Shown in pieces: positions 7,270 through 14,492 of a stretch of DNA of 18,294 bases. The stretch's first letter is position 1; each line of letters starts with the position of its first letter. The notes beneath the pieces are model-generated. The model was not told the origin of the DNA, made no database searches, and saw nothing but the letters and a program-made list of their open reading frames with translations. The position numbers and the translations under genes are program-made. The stretch comes from Endomicrobiia bacterium (GTDB lineage Bacteria; Elusimicrobiota; Endomicrobiia; Endomicrobiales; Endomicrobiaceae): NCBI GenBank assembly GCA_025998295.1, contig BNVT01000018.1, positions 1 to 18,294 of the forward strand, read 5' to 3'.

Positions 7270-7975
7270 CCCTTTTTTGAGAGGTAGTGTGTTTAAGTCG
7301 TCTGCAAGAAGTAATGAGGTTATGCAGGTGTCGGGAGTAATAAACAAAAGCATAATTTTGTGGTTTTTGCTTGTCGGGAGCGCATTTTATTCATGGACGC
7401 ATCCAGGTGTAATAATGCCTCTAGTGATTCCTATATCGGTAGGAGCTTTTGTTTTGGCTATGATTTCGACATTCAAGATGCGGACTTCACCATTTTTGGC
7501 GCCGATTTATGCCATATGCGAAGGACTTATTCTTGGAGCAGTTTCCTTACATTTTGAGAAGGTATATCCAGGTGTTGTAGTAAATGCGATTCTTTTAACC
7601 GTATGTGTTTTGTTCTGTATGCTTGCGGCTTACAAAGCAGGAATACTTAGAGCTACGCCGAAATTTCAAAAAGTTGTAACACTTTCAATATTTGCCATAT
7701 GTTTTGTGTATATCATCAATATGTTTTTAAGTATGTTTGGAGTGGGAAATTTTCCGTATATTCATAATTATTCGGTATTTGGAATTGCCATTAGTTTTGC
7801 GGTTGTTGCGGTCGCTTCGTTAACTCTTATTATTGATTTTGACTTAATCGAACGTGGCGCTCATAACGGCGCTCCTGAATATATGGAATGGTATGCTGCG
7901 TTTTCTCTTATGGTAACGCTTGTATGGCTTTATGTTGAAATGTTAGATTTTCTGTCAAAGTTAAAAAAGAGGTAA
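7262..7975 (+). CDS. Bax inhibitor-1 / YccA family membrane protein
   Basis: The 237-residue product has about seven hydrophobic segments (roughly 30-45, 48-69, 78-96, 104-123, 138-158, 170-190 and 209-228) and no signal peptide, so it should be an integral inner-membrane protein. The order of segments and the C-terminal IIDFDLIERGAHNGAPEYM followed by a final helix and the YVEMLDFLSKLKKR tail match the Bax inhibitor-1/YccA (UPF0005) family. Bacterial members such as YetJ act as pH-sensitive calcium leak channels, and others bind the FtsH protease. Which applies here is unknown. GGAG inside the end of the Nudix gene is the ribosome binding site, and the 8-bp overlap implies coupled expression. 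engB follows 3 bp after the stop. Confidence 0.88.
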   Translation: MSNPFLRGSVFKSSARSNEVMQVSGVINKSIILWFLLVGSAFYSWTHPGVIMPLVIPISVGAFVLAMISTFKMRTSPFLAPIYAICEGLILGAVSLHFEKVYPGVVVNAILLTVCVLFCMLAAYKAGILRATPKFQKVVTLSIFAICFVYIINMFLSMFGVGNFPYIHNYSVFGIAISFAVVAVASLTLIIDFDLIERGAHNGAPEYMEWYAAFSLMVTLVWLYVEMLDFLSKLKKR

Positions 7976-7978
7976 GAT

Positions 7979-8560
7979 GTGTTAGAGAAAACAGTTTTTT
8001 TTAGAGCTACGTCACAAGCGAATTCTTTACCAAAAAGTGTTGCCGAGATTGTTTTGTCGGGAAGATCAAATGTTGGCAAAAGCAGTGTTATAAACGCTTT
8101 GTGTTTGCAAAAGAATTTGGCAAGAATATCAAAAACACCAGGAAGGACAAGAAGCATAAATGTTTACAGCGTTGCAATGAGAAAATGGATAATAGATTTG
8201 CCCGGCTATGGATTTGCAAGGATAAGCCTTCAGGAAAAAAAACTTTGGAATAAAATGATAGAAGAATGTATAGTTAAAAGAAAAAGTAAAAAAGTAGTTT
8301 ATATAATCATTGATGCTTTCGTAGGACCTACAGAATTAGATTTCGATATGGCTCATTGGCTTGACGACTATGGCGTTATGTTTAAAGTCGTTGCAAATAA
8401 ATTCGATAAAATACCTAGCGGCGTTACAGAAGCTGAAGTAAAGATCAAAGCAGCGGAATGTTTTGGCATAGATGAATCAGATGTGTTTACAGTAAGTGCA
8501 AAAAAGAGAAACGGTTTTGATAAACTACAGGTAGATATTGTAAAATTTCTGGATCATTAG
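7979..8560 (+). CDS. engB: Ribosome biogenesis GTP-binding protein EngB (YsxC/YihA)
   Basis: This small TRAFAC-class GTPase is needed for assembly of the large ribosomal subunit. GTPase motifs appear in order: the P-loop GRSNVGKSS (28-36), the switch I Thr in KTPGRTRSIN (52-61), DLPGYG (73-78), NKFD for guanine recognition and VSA near the C-terminus. The 193 residues are typical. The start is GTG at 7979, three bases after the previous stop, with AAGAGGT overlapping that gene's end. No ATG lies in a better position. It is the last gene of the nudix-membrane protein-engB operon, and a weak terminator-like hairpin follows about 70 bp later. Confidence 0.95.
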   Translation: MLEKTVFFRATSQANSLPKSVAEIVLSGRSNVGKSSVINALCLQKNLARISKTPGRTRSINVYSVAMRKWIIDLPGYGFARISLQEKKLWNKMIEECIVKRKSKKVVYIIIDAFVGPTELDFDMAHWLDDYGVMFKVVANKFDKIPSGVTEAEVKIKAAECFGIDESDVFTVSAKKRNGFDKLQVDIVKFLDH

Positions 8561-8626
8561 GGTGTGGCAAGTATCCTATAGTTCTTTTCTTGCAGAGACG
8601 AAGAACTGGCTATTTAAAATCTAAAT

Positions 8627-8650
8627 TTCTCTCTTGAGAAGTTTTTTTAT
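8627..8650 (+). terminator. Possible intrinsic terminator after engB
   Basis: TTCTC (8627-8631) and GAGAA (8636-8640) form a 5-bp stem around a UCUU tetraloop, followed by GTTTTTTTATTT. The placement suits the end of the engB operon, but the stem is short. Confidence 0.4.
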
Positions 8651-8753
8651 TTGTGTCAGAGACGGCAAGGATATGCTGGCAGTGGATTTGCTGTATGAAC
8701 TTTTAGAGAGACCTTTTGTATTAACATTGTATTGCTTATATTTTCTAGGAATG

Positions 8754-8838
8754 CCATTTGCTAGGAAGTCCATCTTATGCTTGCATCTATTTTTCAAGCA
8801 AGCGTAAGTTTAGAGATACAGAAGTTAGTCAACAATAT
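8754..8838 (+). repeat. Hairpin-bearing intergenic repeat, copy 2
   Basis: This is the relative of 4879-4970. CTTATGCTTG (8774-8783) and CAAGCGTAAG (8799-8808) form a 10-bp stem with one U-G pair and a 15-nt loop starting CATCTATTTTT, the same loop start as copy 1. Copy 1 has G-C where this copy has A-U at the fourth pair, and wobble changes at three others, so pairing is kept while sequence changes. It ends about 15 bp before the xth ATG. The rest of the 8561-8853 gap shows no gene. Confidence 0.5.
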
Positions 8839-8853
8839 TTCAGGAAAAGTTAA

Positions 8854-9609
8854 ATGAAAATAGTTTCATGGAATGTAAATGGTATAAGGGCAATATGTAA
8901 AAAAAATTTTACTGGTTGGTTTAAGAACGAAAATGCAGATATTATATGTGTACAGGAAACAAAAGCCGATAAAACTCAGTTTCCAAAAACAATAAAAGAA
9001 ATTGATGGATATAATTTTTACTGTTCTTGTGCGCAAAGAAAAGGTTACAGCGGTATTGCTGTTTGGTCAAAAATAAAACCTGAATTGGTAAGCTCAAGTA
9101 TTGAAAATAAACTTTTTGATAATGAGGGGAGAATACTAAGGCTTGATTTTAAAAGATTCACACTGTTTAATATCTACTTTCCTAACGGCGGATCGTCCCC
9201 AGTTCGTCTGAAATATAAAATAGAATTCTATGATTATTTTATAGAATATCTTAAACAATTTAAAGATAAAACAGTAGTTGTGTGCGGTGACTATAATACC
9301 GCACATTTCCCTATGGATTTGGCAAGGCCTAAGCAAAATGAAAATGTTTCAGGTTTTATGCCTGAAGAAAGAGAAAGGCTCGATAGACTCGTTTTTGAAG
9401 GGTTTGTGGATACATTTAGACATTTCAACAAAGACTCTAATAATTACACATGGTGGGATTACAAAACAGTTGCCAGATTGCGTAATATTGGATGGAGGAT
9501 AGATTATTTCTTTATATCGCAGCATGCTGTTAAATATCTAAAATCCGCAGATATTGAAAGTTCAGTTTTAGGATCAGATCACTGCCCTGTGTCAATAGAT
9601 ATATTCTAG
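8854..9609 (+). CDS. xth: Exodeoxyribonuclease III / AP endonuclease
   Basis: This enzyme cuts DNA at abasic sites and degrades 3' ends during base excision repair. The 251 residues fit the ExoIII/ExoA group of the endonuclease-exonuclease-phosphatase family. Catalytic motifs seen are Asn7 in SWNVNGIRA, Glu35 in VQETK, Asp146 and Asn148 in CGDYNTAH, and Asp242-His243 in GSDHCPV. WRIDYFF and the abasic-site loop NNYTWWDYK are also present. AGGAAAA lies 7 bp before the ATG. The gene stands alone between the hairpin repeat and the mobile-element relics, which start about 90 bp past its stop. It is intact despite this neighbourhood. Confidence 0.95.
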   Translation: MKIVSWNVNGIRAICKKNFTGWFKNENADIICVQETKADKTQFPKTIKEIDGYNFYCSCAQRKGYSGIAVWSKIKPELVSSSIENKLFDNEGRILRLDFKRFTLFNIYFPNGGSSPVRLKYKIEFYDYFIEYLKQFKDKTVVVCGDYNTAHFPMDLARPKQNENVSGFMPEERERLDRLVFEGFVDTFRHFNKDSNNYTWWDYKTVARLRNIGWRIDYFFISQHAVKYLKSADIESSVLGSDHCPVSIDIF

Positions 9610-9668
9610 ACTCCAGATTCAAGCGGCTAAGTGGCACTTGCAACTGCGATACACAACAAGAATGGAGT
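9610..9668 (+). repeat. Inverted repeat just after xth
   Basis: ACTCCAGATTC (9610-9620) and GAATGGAGT (9660-9668) can pair apart from one bulged base and the outermost bases, around about 39 nt. It starts directly after the xth stop codon. No T-run follows, so it is a poor intrinsic terminator; it may be a small decayed repeat. Confidence 0.35.
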
Positions 9669-9827
9669 TAGTAATTTAGATGTGTCTAAAACATTAATAA
9701 ACCTCTTAATAACCAACATACAAAAGTACAATAGAAGTACTATGAAACAAAAAAGAAAGCAGTTAGGTCAGATGTAATGGATTTAGTATTAATGGGAGTA
9801 AAGAAAGCATTTGATAAAAGAGTCAAG

Positions 9828-9902
9828 GATAGCAAGGAGAGAAGAGAAGAAAAGAAGAGAGAAGAAGAGAGAAGCAAAGAAAAGAAGAGAAAAGAAAAGA
9901 TA
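9828..9902 (+). repeat. Purine-rich (GA) low-complexity tract
   Basis: About 70 nt of almost unbroken A and G (AAGAGAAGAAAAGAAGAGAG and similar) lie inside the left IS relic. The matching part of the right relic is shorter and less regular, so this copy seems to have expanded. It corresponds to the Lys/Arg/Glu-rich stretch RREEKKRRKAGGAKRK of the transposase N-terminus. Confidence 0.6.
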
Positions 9903-10001
9903 GGACAAGTAGGTGAGCAAAGAGAAAATTGAGTATAGAAAAGATAGTAAAGATGATGTTTGAATACTTTAGGGCAATACCCGAACATATTATCAATTGA
10001 A

Positions 10002-10240
10002 CATCCAATGTCAGCAAAAGTTGTGGACAATAGACATAGGGTATTCGAACATATTATCAGACTTTAAGACAGTTACAATACATGCTACTAGATTAGACAT
10101 CCAATATCAGCAAAAGTTGTGGATATAGACATAAAGTATTTGGACATATTATCACTTTAAGACAGTTACAATACATACTACTAGATTAGACATCCAATGT
10201 CAGTAAAAGTTGTGGACAATAGACATATGGTATGTAAGAA
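10002..10240 (+). repeat. Tandem repeat of about 95 bp, three units
   Basis: CATCCAATGTCAGCAAAAG or a close variant begins at 10002, 10098 and 10191, periods of 96 and 93 bp; the third unit is partial. Each unit runs through GTTGTGGA, TAGACAT and GACAGTTACAATACAT. The right relic has only two units (complement of 11345 and 11250, 95 bp apart). A transposase gene should have this part once, so it is an internal duplication. It is not a CRISPR: the whole unit repeats, with no spacers. Confidence 0.75.
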
Positions 10241-10602
10241 GAAGTATTAACAAGTAGTGGGGAATATGCGAGATGAGAATAGGTATTGTTAAACAAAGCG
10301 CTAGAAGTAGAAGTAGAGTGATTATGCTACAATTAATACAAAGACTTCAAAAACAGCAAAAGTGACAAGCTAAAAGAATAATAGACATACAATAACCGTT
10401 GGTAGTAGTGGCAATTAAAGATAAGTAAGTAATATGCGCATAGATAATAGGGCAAGGAACGATCTTAGTTTATTTGAAATAGACACTGATTTGTGCAAAG
10501 AAAGACGTAAGACGCATGGCAGATACTATTTAGTAGGACTTAGACAAAATACATACAAACACACTAGTTCTAAGCAAATACAGATTTAGTAGGACTTAGG
10601 CA

Positions 10603-10689
10603 GAATTGTTCCTTAAGAAACAAGTATAATCAAGGTGTATAAGGGTGTTGGATATTGACACTCATATAGGGCTAAAAACCCGTATGATA
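10603..10689. other. Centre of the IS palindrome, unassigned
   Basis: This is the spacer between the two IS relics. It contains the near-palindrome TTGTTCCTTAAGAAACAA and the small GGGCTAAAAACCC hairpin, but no gene and no recognisable IS terminus. Its origin is unknown. Confidence 0.35.
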
Positions 10690-10738
10690 CTATGAATTTT
10701 TCACTAAATCCTCATCATCTGATGAAATCTCCCTATTT

Positions 10739-10868
10739 AACTCCTTATCTTCTTTTGTCAGCTTTTGAGTGTTTATTTGATTGAACTCCTTATCTTCTTT
10801 TGTCACTCGAGTGCTTCTTTGATTGAACTTCTTATCTTCTTTTGTCAGCTTTGAGTACTTCTTTGATC
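10739..10868 (-). repeat. In-frame triplication of a transposase C-terminal motif
   Basis: On the minus strand TGACAAAAGAAGATAAGNAG-type units occur three times, 42 and 45 bp apart (plus-strand unit starts 10739, 10784, 10826). They encode TKEDKKFNQ, TKEDKEFNQ and TKEDKELNR in one open frame. Both periods are multiples of three, so the frame is kept. The motif is normally present once in such transposases. Confidence 0.7.
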
Positions 10869-11204
10869 TCCTCTTGGGAACTAGTGTGTTTGTATGCATT
10901 CTGCTAAGGCCTCATAAATTGTATCTGCCATGCGTCTTACGTCTTTCTTTGCACAAATCAGTGTCTATTTCAAATAAACTAAGATCGTTCCTTGCCCTAT
11001 TATCTATGCGCATATTACTTACTTATCTTTAATTGCCACTACTACCAACGGTTATTGTATGTCTATTATTCTTTTAGCTTGCCACTTTCGCTGTTTTTGA
11101 AGTCTTTGTATTAATTGTAGCATAATCACTGCCACTTCTACTTCTAGCGCTTTGTTTAACAATACCTATTCTCATCTCGCATATTCCCCACTACTTGTTA
11201 ATAC

Positions 11205-11360
11205 TTCTTCTTGCATACCATATGTCTATTGTCCACAACTTTTACTGACATTGGATGCCTAATCTAGTAGTATGTATTGTAACTGTCTTAAAGTCTGATA
11301 ATACGTTCGAATACTTTATGTCTATATCCACAACTTTTGCTGACATTGGATGTCTCAAGT
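11205..11360 (-). repeat. Tandem repeat of about 95 bp, two units
   Basis: This is the right-arm counterpart of the three-unit array at 10002-10240. ATTGGATG (complement of CATCCAAT) begins at 11250 and 11345. The presence of the duplication in both arms shows they share an ancestor that already carried it. Confidence 0.7.
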
Positions 11361-11617
11361 GATAATATGTCCGGGTATTGCCCTAAAGTATGCAAACATC
11401 ATCTTTACCATCTTCTCTATACTCAATTTTCTCTTTGCTCCTCCTGCCTTCCTCCTTTTCTTTTCTTCTCTCCTGACTATCCTCACTGTTTTGTCAAACG
11501 TCCCTTTCTTTACTCCCATTAATCGCCTAAACCCATTCCATCTGTTTCCGCACGCTTTCTTTTTCTGTTTCATAGTACTTCTATTGTACTTTTATATATT
11601 AGTTATGCAAGAGGTCT

Positions 11618-11745
11618 AATGCAGCATTCCATAAAAGTAAGCGTGTAGGAGAGATAACAGAAAAGGTCAACTGTAAACTTTTATATTTGCCACCGTGTTT
11701 GCCGGACTTAAATTCTACATGAGCATTACTTGAGGGTTTTGGGAA
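11618..11745 (+). pseudogene. IS630-like transposase C-terminal fragment
   Basis: Translation from 11618 gives NAAFHKSKRVGEITEKVNC then KLLYLPPCLPDLNST and a stop at 11720-11722. This matches the end of IS630/Tc1-type DDE transposases, normally DNASFHKS...LPPYSPDLNPIEHxW. After a one-base shift the frame goes on with EHYLRVLGKN, which restores the expected EH. The first part of the gene is missing, and the fragment begins exactly where the IS5-like end stops, so that element probably inserted into it or a rearrangement joined the two. The following DNA to about 11900 holds no recognisable gene. Confidence 0.65.
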
Positions 11746-11908
11746 AAAATATAGCATGAGAATAAAAAGATTTTCGTTAGGATATAATTTAGGGATGCGG
11801 GCAAGAGAAAGTGAGGAAGATTTAAAAAGAAAAAGAGTTTTTTAAAAATTTGCTGTGATTTTGGGATATCTATAATTTTCTTTCATGCGTTTTACCTGCT
11901 ACATAGTA

Positions 11909-11937
11909 TGGACAGAAGATAAAATATTTAGTATAAT
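11909..11937 (+). promoter_or_regulatory. Promoter of rpsO-pnp
   Basis: TGGACA (11909-11914) and a perfect TATAAT (11932-11937) are 17 bp apart, 62 bp before the rpsO ATG. It is the best sigma-70 match I see in the window, as expected for a ribosomal protein gene. It lies just downstream of the IS630-like fragment, so the mobile DNA did not disrupt it. Confidence 0.7.
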
Positions 11938-11999
11938 CCCTTGGTTGTAAACCAGTGTTTGTGGTATAAAGAACGCAATAAAAACAAGGGGTGATAGAG

Positions 12000-12260
12000 A
12001 TGGCATTTGTGAAAAAAGCAGTAGTCGAGCAGTATAAAACGCACGCAACTGATACAGGTTCCCCTGAGGTACAAGTTGCTCTTCTTACGACGAGAATTAA
12101 ATATCTTTCGGATCATTTTCAAAAGTTTCCGAAAGATTTTGCTTCGAGAGTCGGTTTCCTTAAAATGATAGGACAAAGAAGAAGATTGCTGAGTTATATT
12201 AAAAAACATAATAAAGAAGGCTACTCTTCTTTGATTAAGGAACTGGACCTTAGAAAGTAA
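12000..12260 (+). CDS. rpsO: Small ribosomal subunit protein uS15
   Basis: Protein S15 binds 16S rRNA early in assembly of the 30S platform and forms a bridge to the large subunit. From the ATG at 12000 it has 86 residues, close to the usual 88-89. Family features include the TDTGSPEVQVALLT loop, the HFQKFPKDFASRVGFLKMIGQ-like central helix and the QRRRLLSYIKKHNKEGYSSL end. A GTG at 11991 in the same frame was rejected: it lies inside the strong Shine-Dalgarno AAGGGGTGA (11986-11994), which serves the ATG. pnp follows after 113 bp, the classic rpsO-pnp order. In E. coli S15 represses its own translation; I cannot tell if that holds here. Confidence 0.96.
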   Translation: MAFVKKAVVEQYKTHATDTGSPEVQVALLTTRIKYLSDHFQKFPKDFASRVGFLKMIGQRRRLLSYIKKHNKEGYSSLIKELDLRK

Positions 12261-12294
12261 AAATAAAAATCTGGCAGAATCGCAAAGGATGCAA

Positions 12295-12356
12295 GGAAAC
12301 GCTTGAATATCAAGTTAAAAGAGGTGCGTTCGCTTGGGTCTTTTGTGTGGAAACGC
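12295..12356 (+). promoter_or_regulatory. Possible alternative hairpins in the pnp leader
   Basis: GGAAACGC occurs twice (12295-12302 and 12349-12356) and GCGTT (12326-12330) lies between them. GCGTT could pair with AACGC of either copy, but not both. The first structure also encloses the perfect hairpin CTTGA/TCAAG (12302-12314). The second ends 9 bp before the pnp Shine-Dalgarno GGAG (12365-12368). Stems of 5 bp are short, so this is only a suggestion. Confidence 0.3.
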
Positions 12357-12373
12357 CGGGCTATGGAGTTAAA

Positions 12374-14443
12374 ATGGAATATTTTAAAAGAGAAATTGAA
12401 GTTGCTGGTAAAGAATTTGTTATAGAATCCGGTAAAGTTGCAAAACAAGCAAGCGGTTCTTGTACTGTAAGGGTCGGGGAGACAGTAGTTTTGGTTACGG
12501 CGGTTGCCTCAAAAAATCCTAGACTTGACACAGATTTTATGCCTTTGACAGTAGACTATAGAGAAAGAACTTACGCTGCGGGTAAAATTCCTGGCGGATT
12601 TTTTAAGAGAGAAGCTAAACCTAGAGACAGCGAAATACTTGTAAGTAGACTTATAGACAGAAGTATTAGGCCTCTTTTCCCCGAATACTGGAGAAATGAT
12701 ACACAGATATCTGCTGTTGTTCTTTCTCATGATGGTGAAAATGATTCCGATATAGCATCTCTTTTAGGTGCCTCAGTCGCTTTATATACATCTGAGTTGC
12801 CTTTTACAATGCCTATAGCATCTACGAGAATATGTAAAATCAACGGACAACTTGTTGTAAATCCTTCAATCTCTGATCAAAAATTAAGTGTTTTGGATCT
12901 GGTCGTAAGCGGAACAGAAGATGCTTTGACAATGGTTGAAGCTGGTGCTCAGGAGCTTTCGGAGACTGAGATGCTTGAAGCTTTGAATCTTGCAAGAGAG
13001 ACAGTGAGGGAAATATGTTTGTTTCAGAAAACGTTACCAACAAAAGTAAAACTTGTCTTTGAAGAACCTGAATATAACCCAGCACTGAAAGCTGACATTG
13101 AAGCTGAAGCAATTGCAAAAGCTGAAGAAGGTGTTGTAATTAAAGAAAAAAGTGAAAGAGAATTTTTTTGGGATTCATTTAAAAAAGACATATCTCTAAG
13201 ACTTATCGAAAAATATCCTGAAGAATCTGCTGCAGCAATAGATACTATGCTTGAAGATATTTTTTATAAAAAAGCGAGAGAGCTTGTTTTGAATAAAAAA
13301 GTTCGTACGGACGGTCGAGATTTGGAAGAAATAAGACCTATAACGTGTGAGACCGGTGTACTTTCCAGGGTTCATGGCTCAAGCTTGTTTACAAGAGGTC
13401 AGACACAGGCTTTAGTAACTGTAACACTTGGAACTTTAAGCGATATGCAGATTATGGACGAACTTGTGGACGAATACAAAGAGCGTTTTATGCTTCATTA
13501 TAATTTTCCGGGTTTTGCAACAGGCGAGCCTAAAAGTGAAAGATCTACAAGCAGAAGAGAAATAGGGCATGGCAATTTGGCCAAAAGAGCTTTAAGACCA
13601 ATCTTGCCCGACGCGGAAGATTTTGGGTATACAGTAAGAATAGTGTCTGATATATTAGAATCAAACGGTTCTTCATCAATGGCTTCTGTTTGCGGTGGAT
13701 CACTTGCTTTGTTTAATGCTGGCGTGCCCGTTAAGGCAAGTTGTGCGGGCATTGCGATGGGTCTTATTAAGGAAGGTGATAATTATGTTATTTTAACGGA
13801 TATTATGGGCATGGAAGATCATCTTGGGGACATGGATTTTAAAGTTGCGGGAACAAGAAAAGGCATTACAGCTCTCCAAATGGATATAAAAATTTCAGGT
13901 CTTACAACCGAAATTATGGCGCAGGCCCTTGATCATGCACAACGTGGAAGATTTTTCATATTAGACAAGATGGACGCAGTAATTTCGATTCCTAAAAATG
14001 ATCTTTCAAATTATGCTCCTCGTATAATAACTTTAACAATACCTCAAAATAAAATTGGAGAACTTATAGGTCCTGGAGGGAAAAATATAAGGAAGCTTCA
14101 AGAAGAGAATAATGTTAAAATAGATATTGAAGAAACCGGCAAAGTGTTTGTTTCAGGAACTGACTCCGAAGGGGTTGCTTCTGTAAAGGAATACGTTGAG
14201 GCTATGATAGCAGAAGCAGAACTAGGCAAGATATATAGTGCAAAAATCGTAAAGATAATGGCATTTGGTGCCTTTGCTGAAATTTTGCCCGGCAAAGAAG
14301 GTTTAATACATATTTCTCAGCTTTCAAATCAACATACAAAGAAGGTCGAAGATGTTGTAAAAGAAGGTGATGAAGTTAAAGTAAAGGTAATTGAAATAGA
14401 CAAGCAGGGCAGAATAAATTTAAGTATGAAAGCAGCAAATTAA
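12374..14443 (+). CDS. pnp: Polyribonucleotide nucleotidyltransferase (PNPase)
   Basis: PNPase is a trimeric exoribonuclease that degrades RNA 3' to 5' using phosphate, and can also add nucleotides. From the ATG at 12374 it has 689 residues, near the usual 700. Order: first RNase PH domain (RTYAAGKIPGGFFKREAKP near the N-terminus), an all-helical linker, a second RNase PH domain with EPKSERSTSRREIGHGNLAK and the acidic LGDMDFK (Asp486, Asp488), a KH domain with GPGG at 566-569, and an S1 domain from about 618. The frame is open back to a GTG at 12347, but the ATG at 12374 has GGAG 6 bp upstream and gives the family N-terminus MEYFKREIEVAGKEF. It probably shares the rpsO promoter. Confidence 0.96.
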   Translation: MEYFKREIEVAGKEFVIESGKVAKQASGSCTVRVGETVVLVTAVASKNPRLDTDFMPLTVDYRERTYAAGKIPGGFFKREAKPRDSEILVSRLIDRSIRPLFPEYWRNDTQISAVVLSHDGENDSDIASLLGASVALYTSELPFTMPIASTRICKINGQLVVNPSISDQKLSVLDLVVSGTEDALTMVEAGAQELSETEMLEALNLARETVREICLFQKTLPTKVKLVFEEPEYNPALKADIEAEAIAKAEEGVVIKEKSEREFFWDSFKKDISLRLIEKYPEESAAAIDTMLEDIFYKKARELVLNKKVRTDGRDLEEIRPITCETGVLSRVHGSSLFTRGQTQALVTVTLGTLSDMQIMDELVDEYKERFMLHYNFPGFATGEPKSERSTSRREIGHGNLAKRALRPILPDAEDFGYTVRIVSDILESNGSSSMASVCGGSLALFNAGVPVKASCAGIAMGLIKEGDNYVILTDIMGMEDHLGDMDFKVAGTRKGITALQMDIKISGLTTEIMAQALDHAQRGRFFILDKMDAVISIPKNDLSNYAPRIITLTIPQNKIGELIGPGGKNIRKLQEENNVKIDIEETGKVFVSGTDSEGVASVKEYVEAMIAEAELGKIYSAKIVKIMAFGAFAEILPGKEGLIHISQLSNQHTKKVEDVVKEGDEVKVKVIEIDKQGRINLSMKAAN

Positions 14444-14492
14444 CAATAAGAAGCGAAGAACACGAGAGCTAAGTTTATATTATATTTTGCTC

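Larger units (their letters stand above)
9699..10602 (+). mobile_element. IS5-like insertion sequence relic, left copy
   Basis: The left end AAACCTCTTAATAACC resembles the cleaner end AGACCTCTTGCATAAC at 11617 (minus) and 18172 (plus). After the shared GTACAATAGAAGTACTATG the reading frame starts as MKQKRKQ and stops within a dozen codons. Further on, DYATINTKTSKTAK and NNRHTITVGSSGN recall the DDE transposase core (DAT..., then KKKRHT...), with RNDLSLFEID like the conserved HDxxLF region. The frame is broken by TAA at 10371-10373 and others. It carries a purine-rich expansion, three 93-96 bp tandem units, and a duplicated TTTAGTAGGACTTA near its end. No 3' terminal repeat is seen. It is a dead copy, inverted relative to 10690-11617. 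Confidence 0.7.
10690..11617 (-). mobile_element. IS5-like insertion sequence relic, right copy
   Basis: On the minus strand the element begins at 11617 with AGACCTCTTGCATAACT. A transposase frame opens at 11573 with MKQKKKACGNRWNGFRRLMG, continues through GVKKGTFDKTVRIVRREEKK and KLSIEKMVKMMFAYFRA, and stops after GHIIT near 11355. This matches the N-terminal helix-turn-helix of IS5-type (DDE_Tnp_4) transposases. Downstream, broken frames still show DYATIN, NNRHTITV and, near 10700-10899, HTNTLVPKRRSKK plus LTKEDKELNREISSD, like the C-terminal LPKKxSKxxxLTxEDKxxNxxxSxxR region. The nonsense codon at 11074-11076 is the same one as in the left copy. The 3' end is missing. Confidence 0.75.

Noticed and set aside
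9740..10030. Minus-strand open frame rich in Ser, Leu and Phe
   Set aside because: It is the reverse side of the GA tract and the IS relic; the composition comes from the low-complexity DNA.
10002..10240. Regular repeats that might be a CRISPR array
   Set aside because: Units of 93-96 bp are repeated whole, with no unique spacers, and they belong to a transposase gene relic. No cas genes are nearby.
11337..11619. Short plus-strand open frames in the right IS relic
   Set aside because: They run opposite the transposase frame, which is the recognisable one, and end at the element boundary.
11991..11999. GTG start upstream of the rpsO ATG
   Set aside because: It falls inside the Shine-Dalgarno sequence and would add three residues not usual in S15.
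11928..12209. Minus-strand open frame across rpsO
   Set aside because: It is antisense to a clear S15 gene with a good promoter and Shine-Dalgarno.
12347..12373. GTG start giving pnp nine extra residues
   Set aside because: No ribosome binding site precedes it, and the ATG at 12374 has GGAG and the usual family N-terminus.
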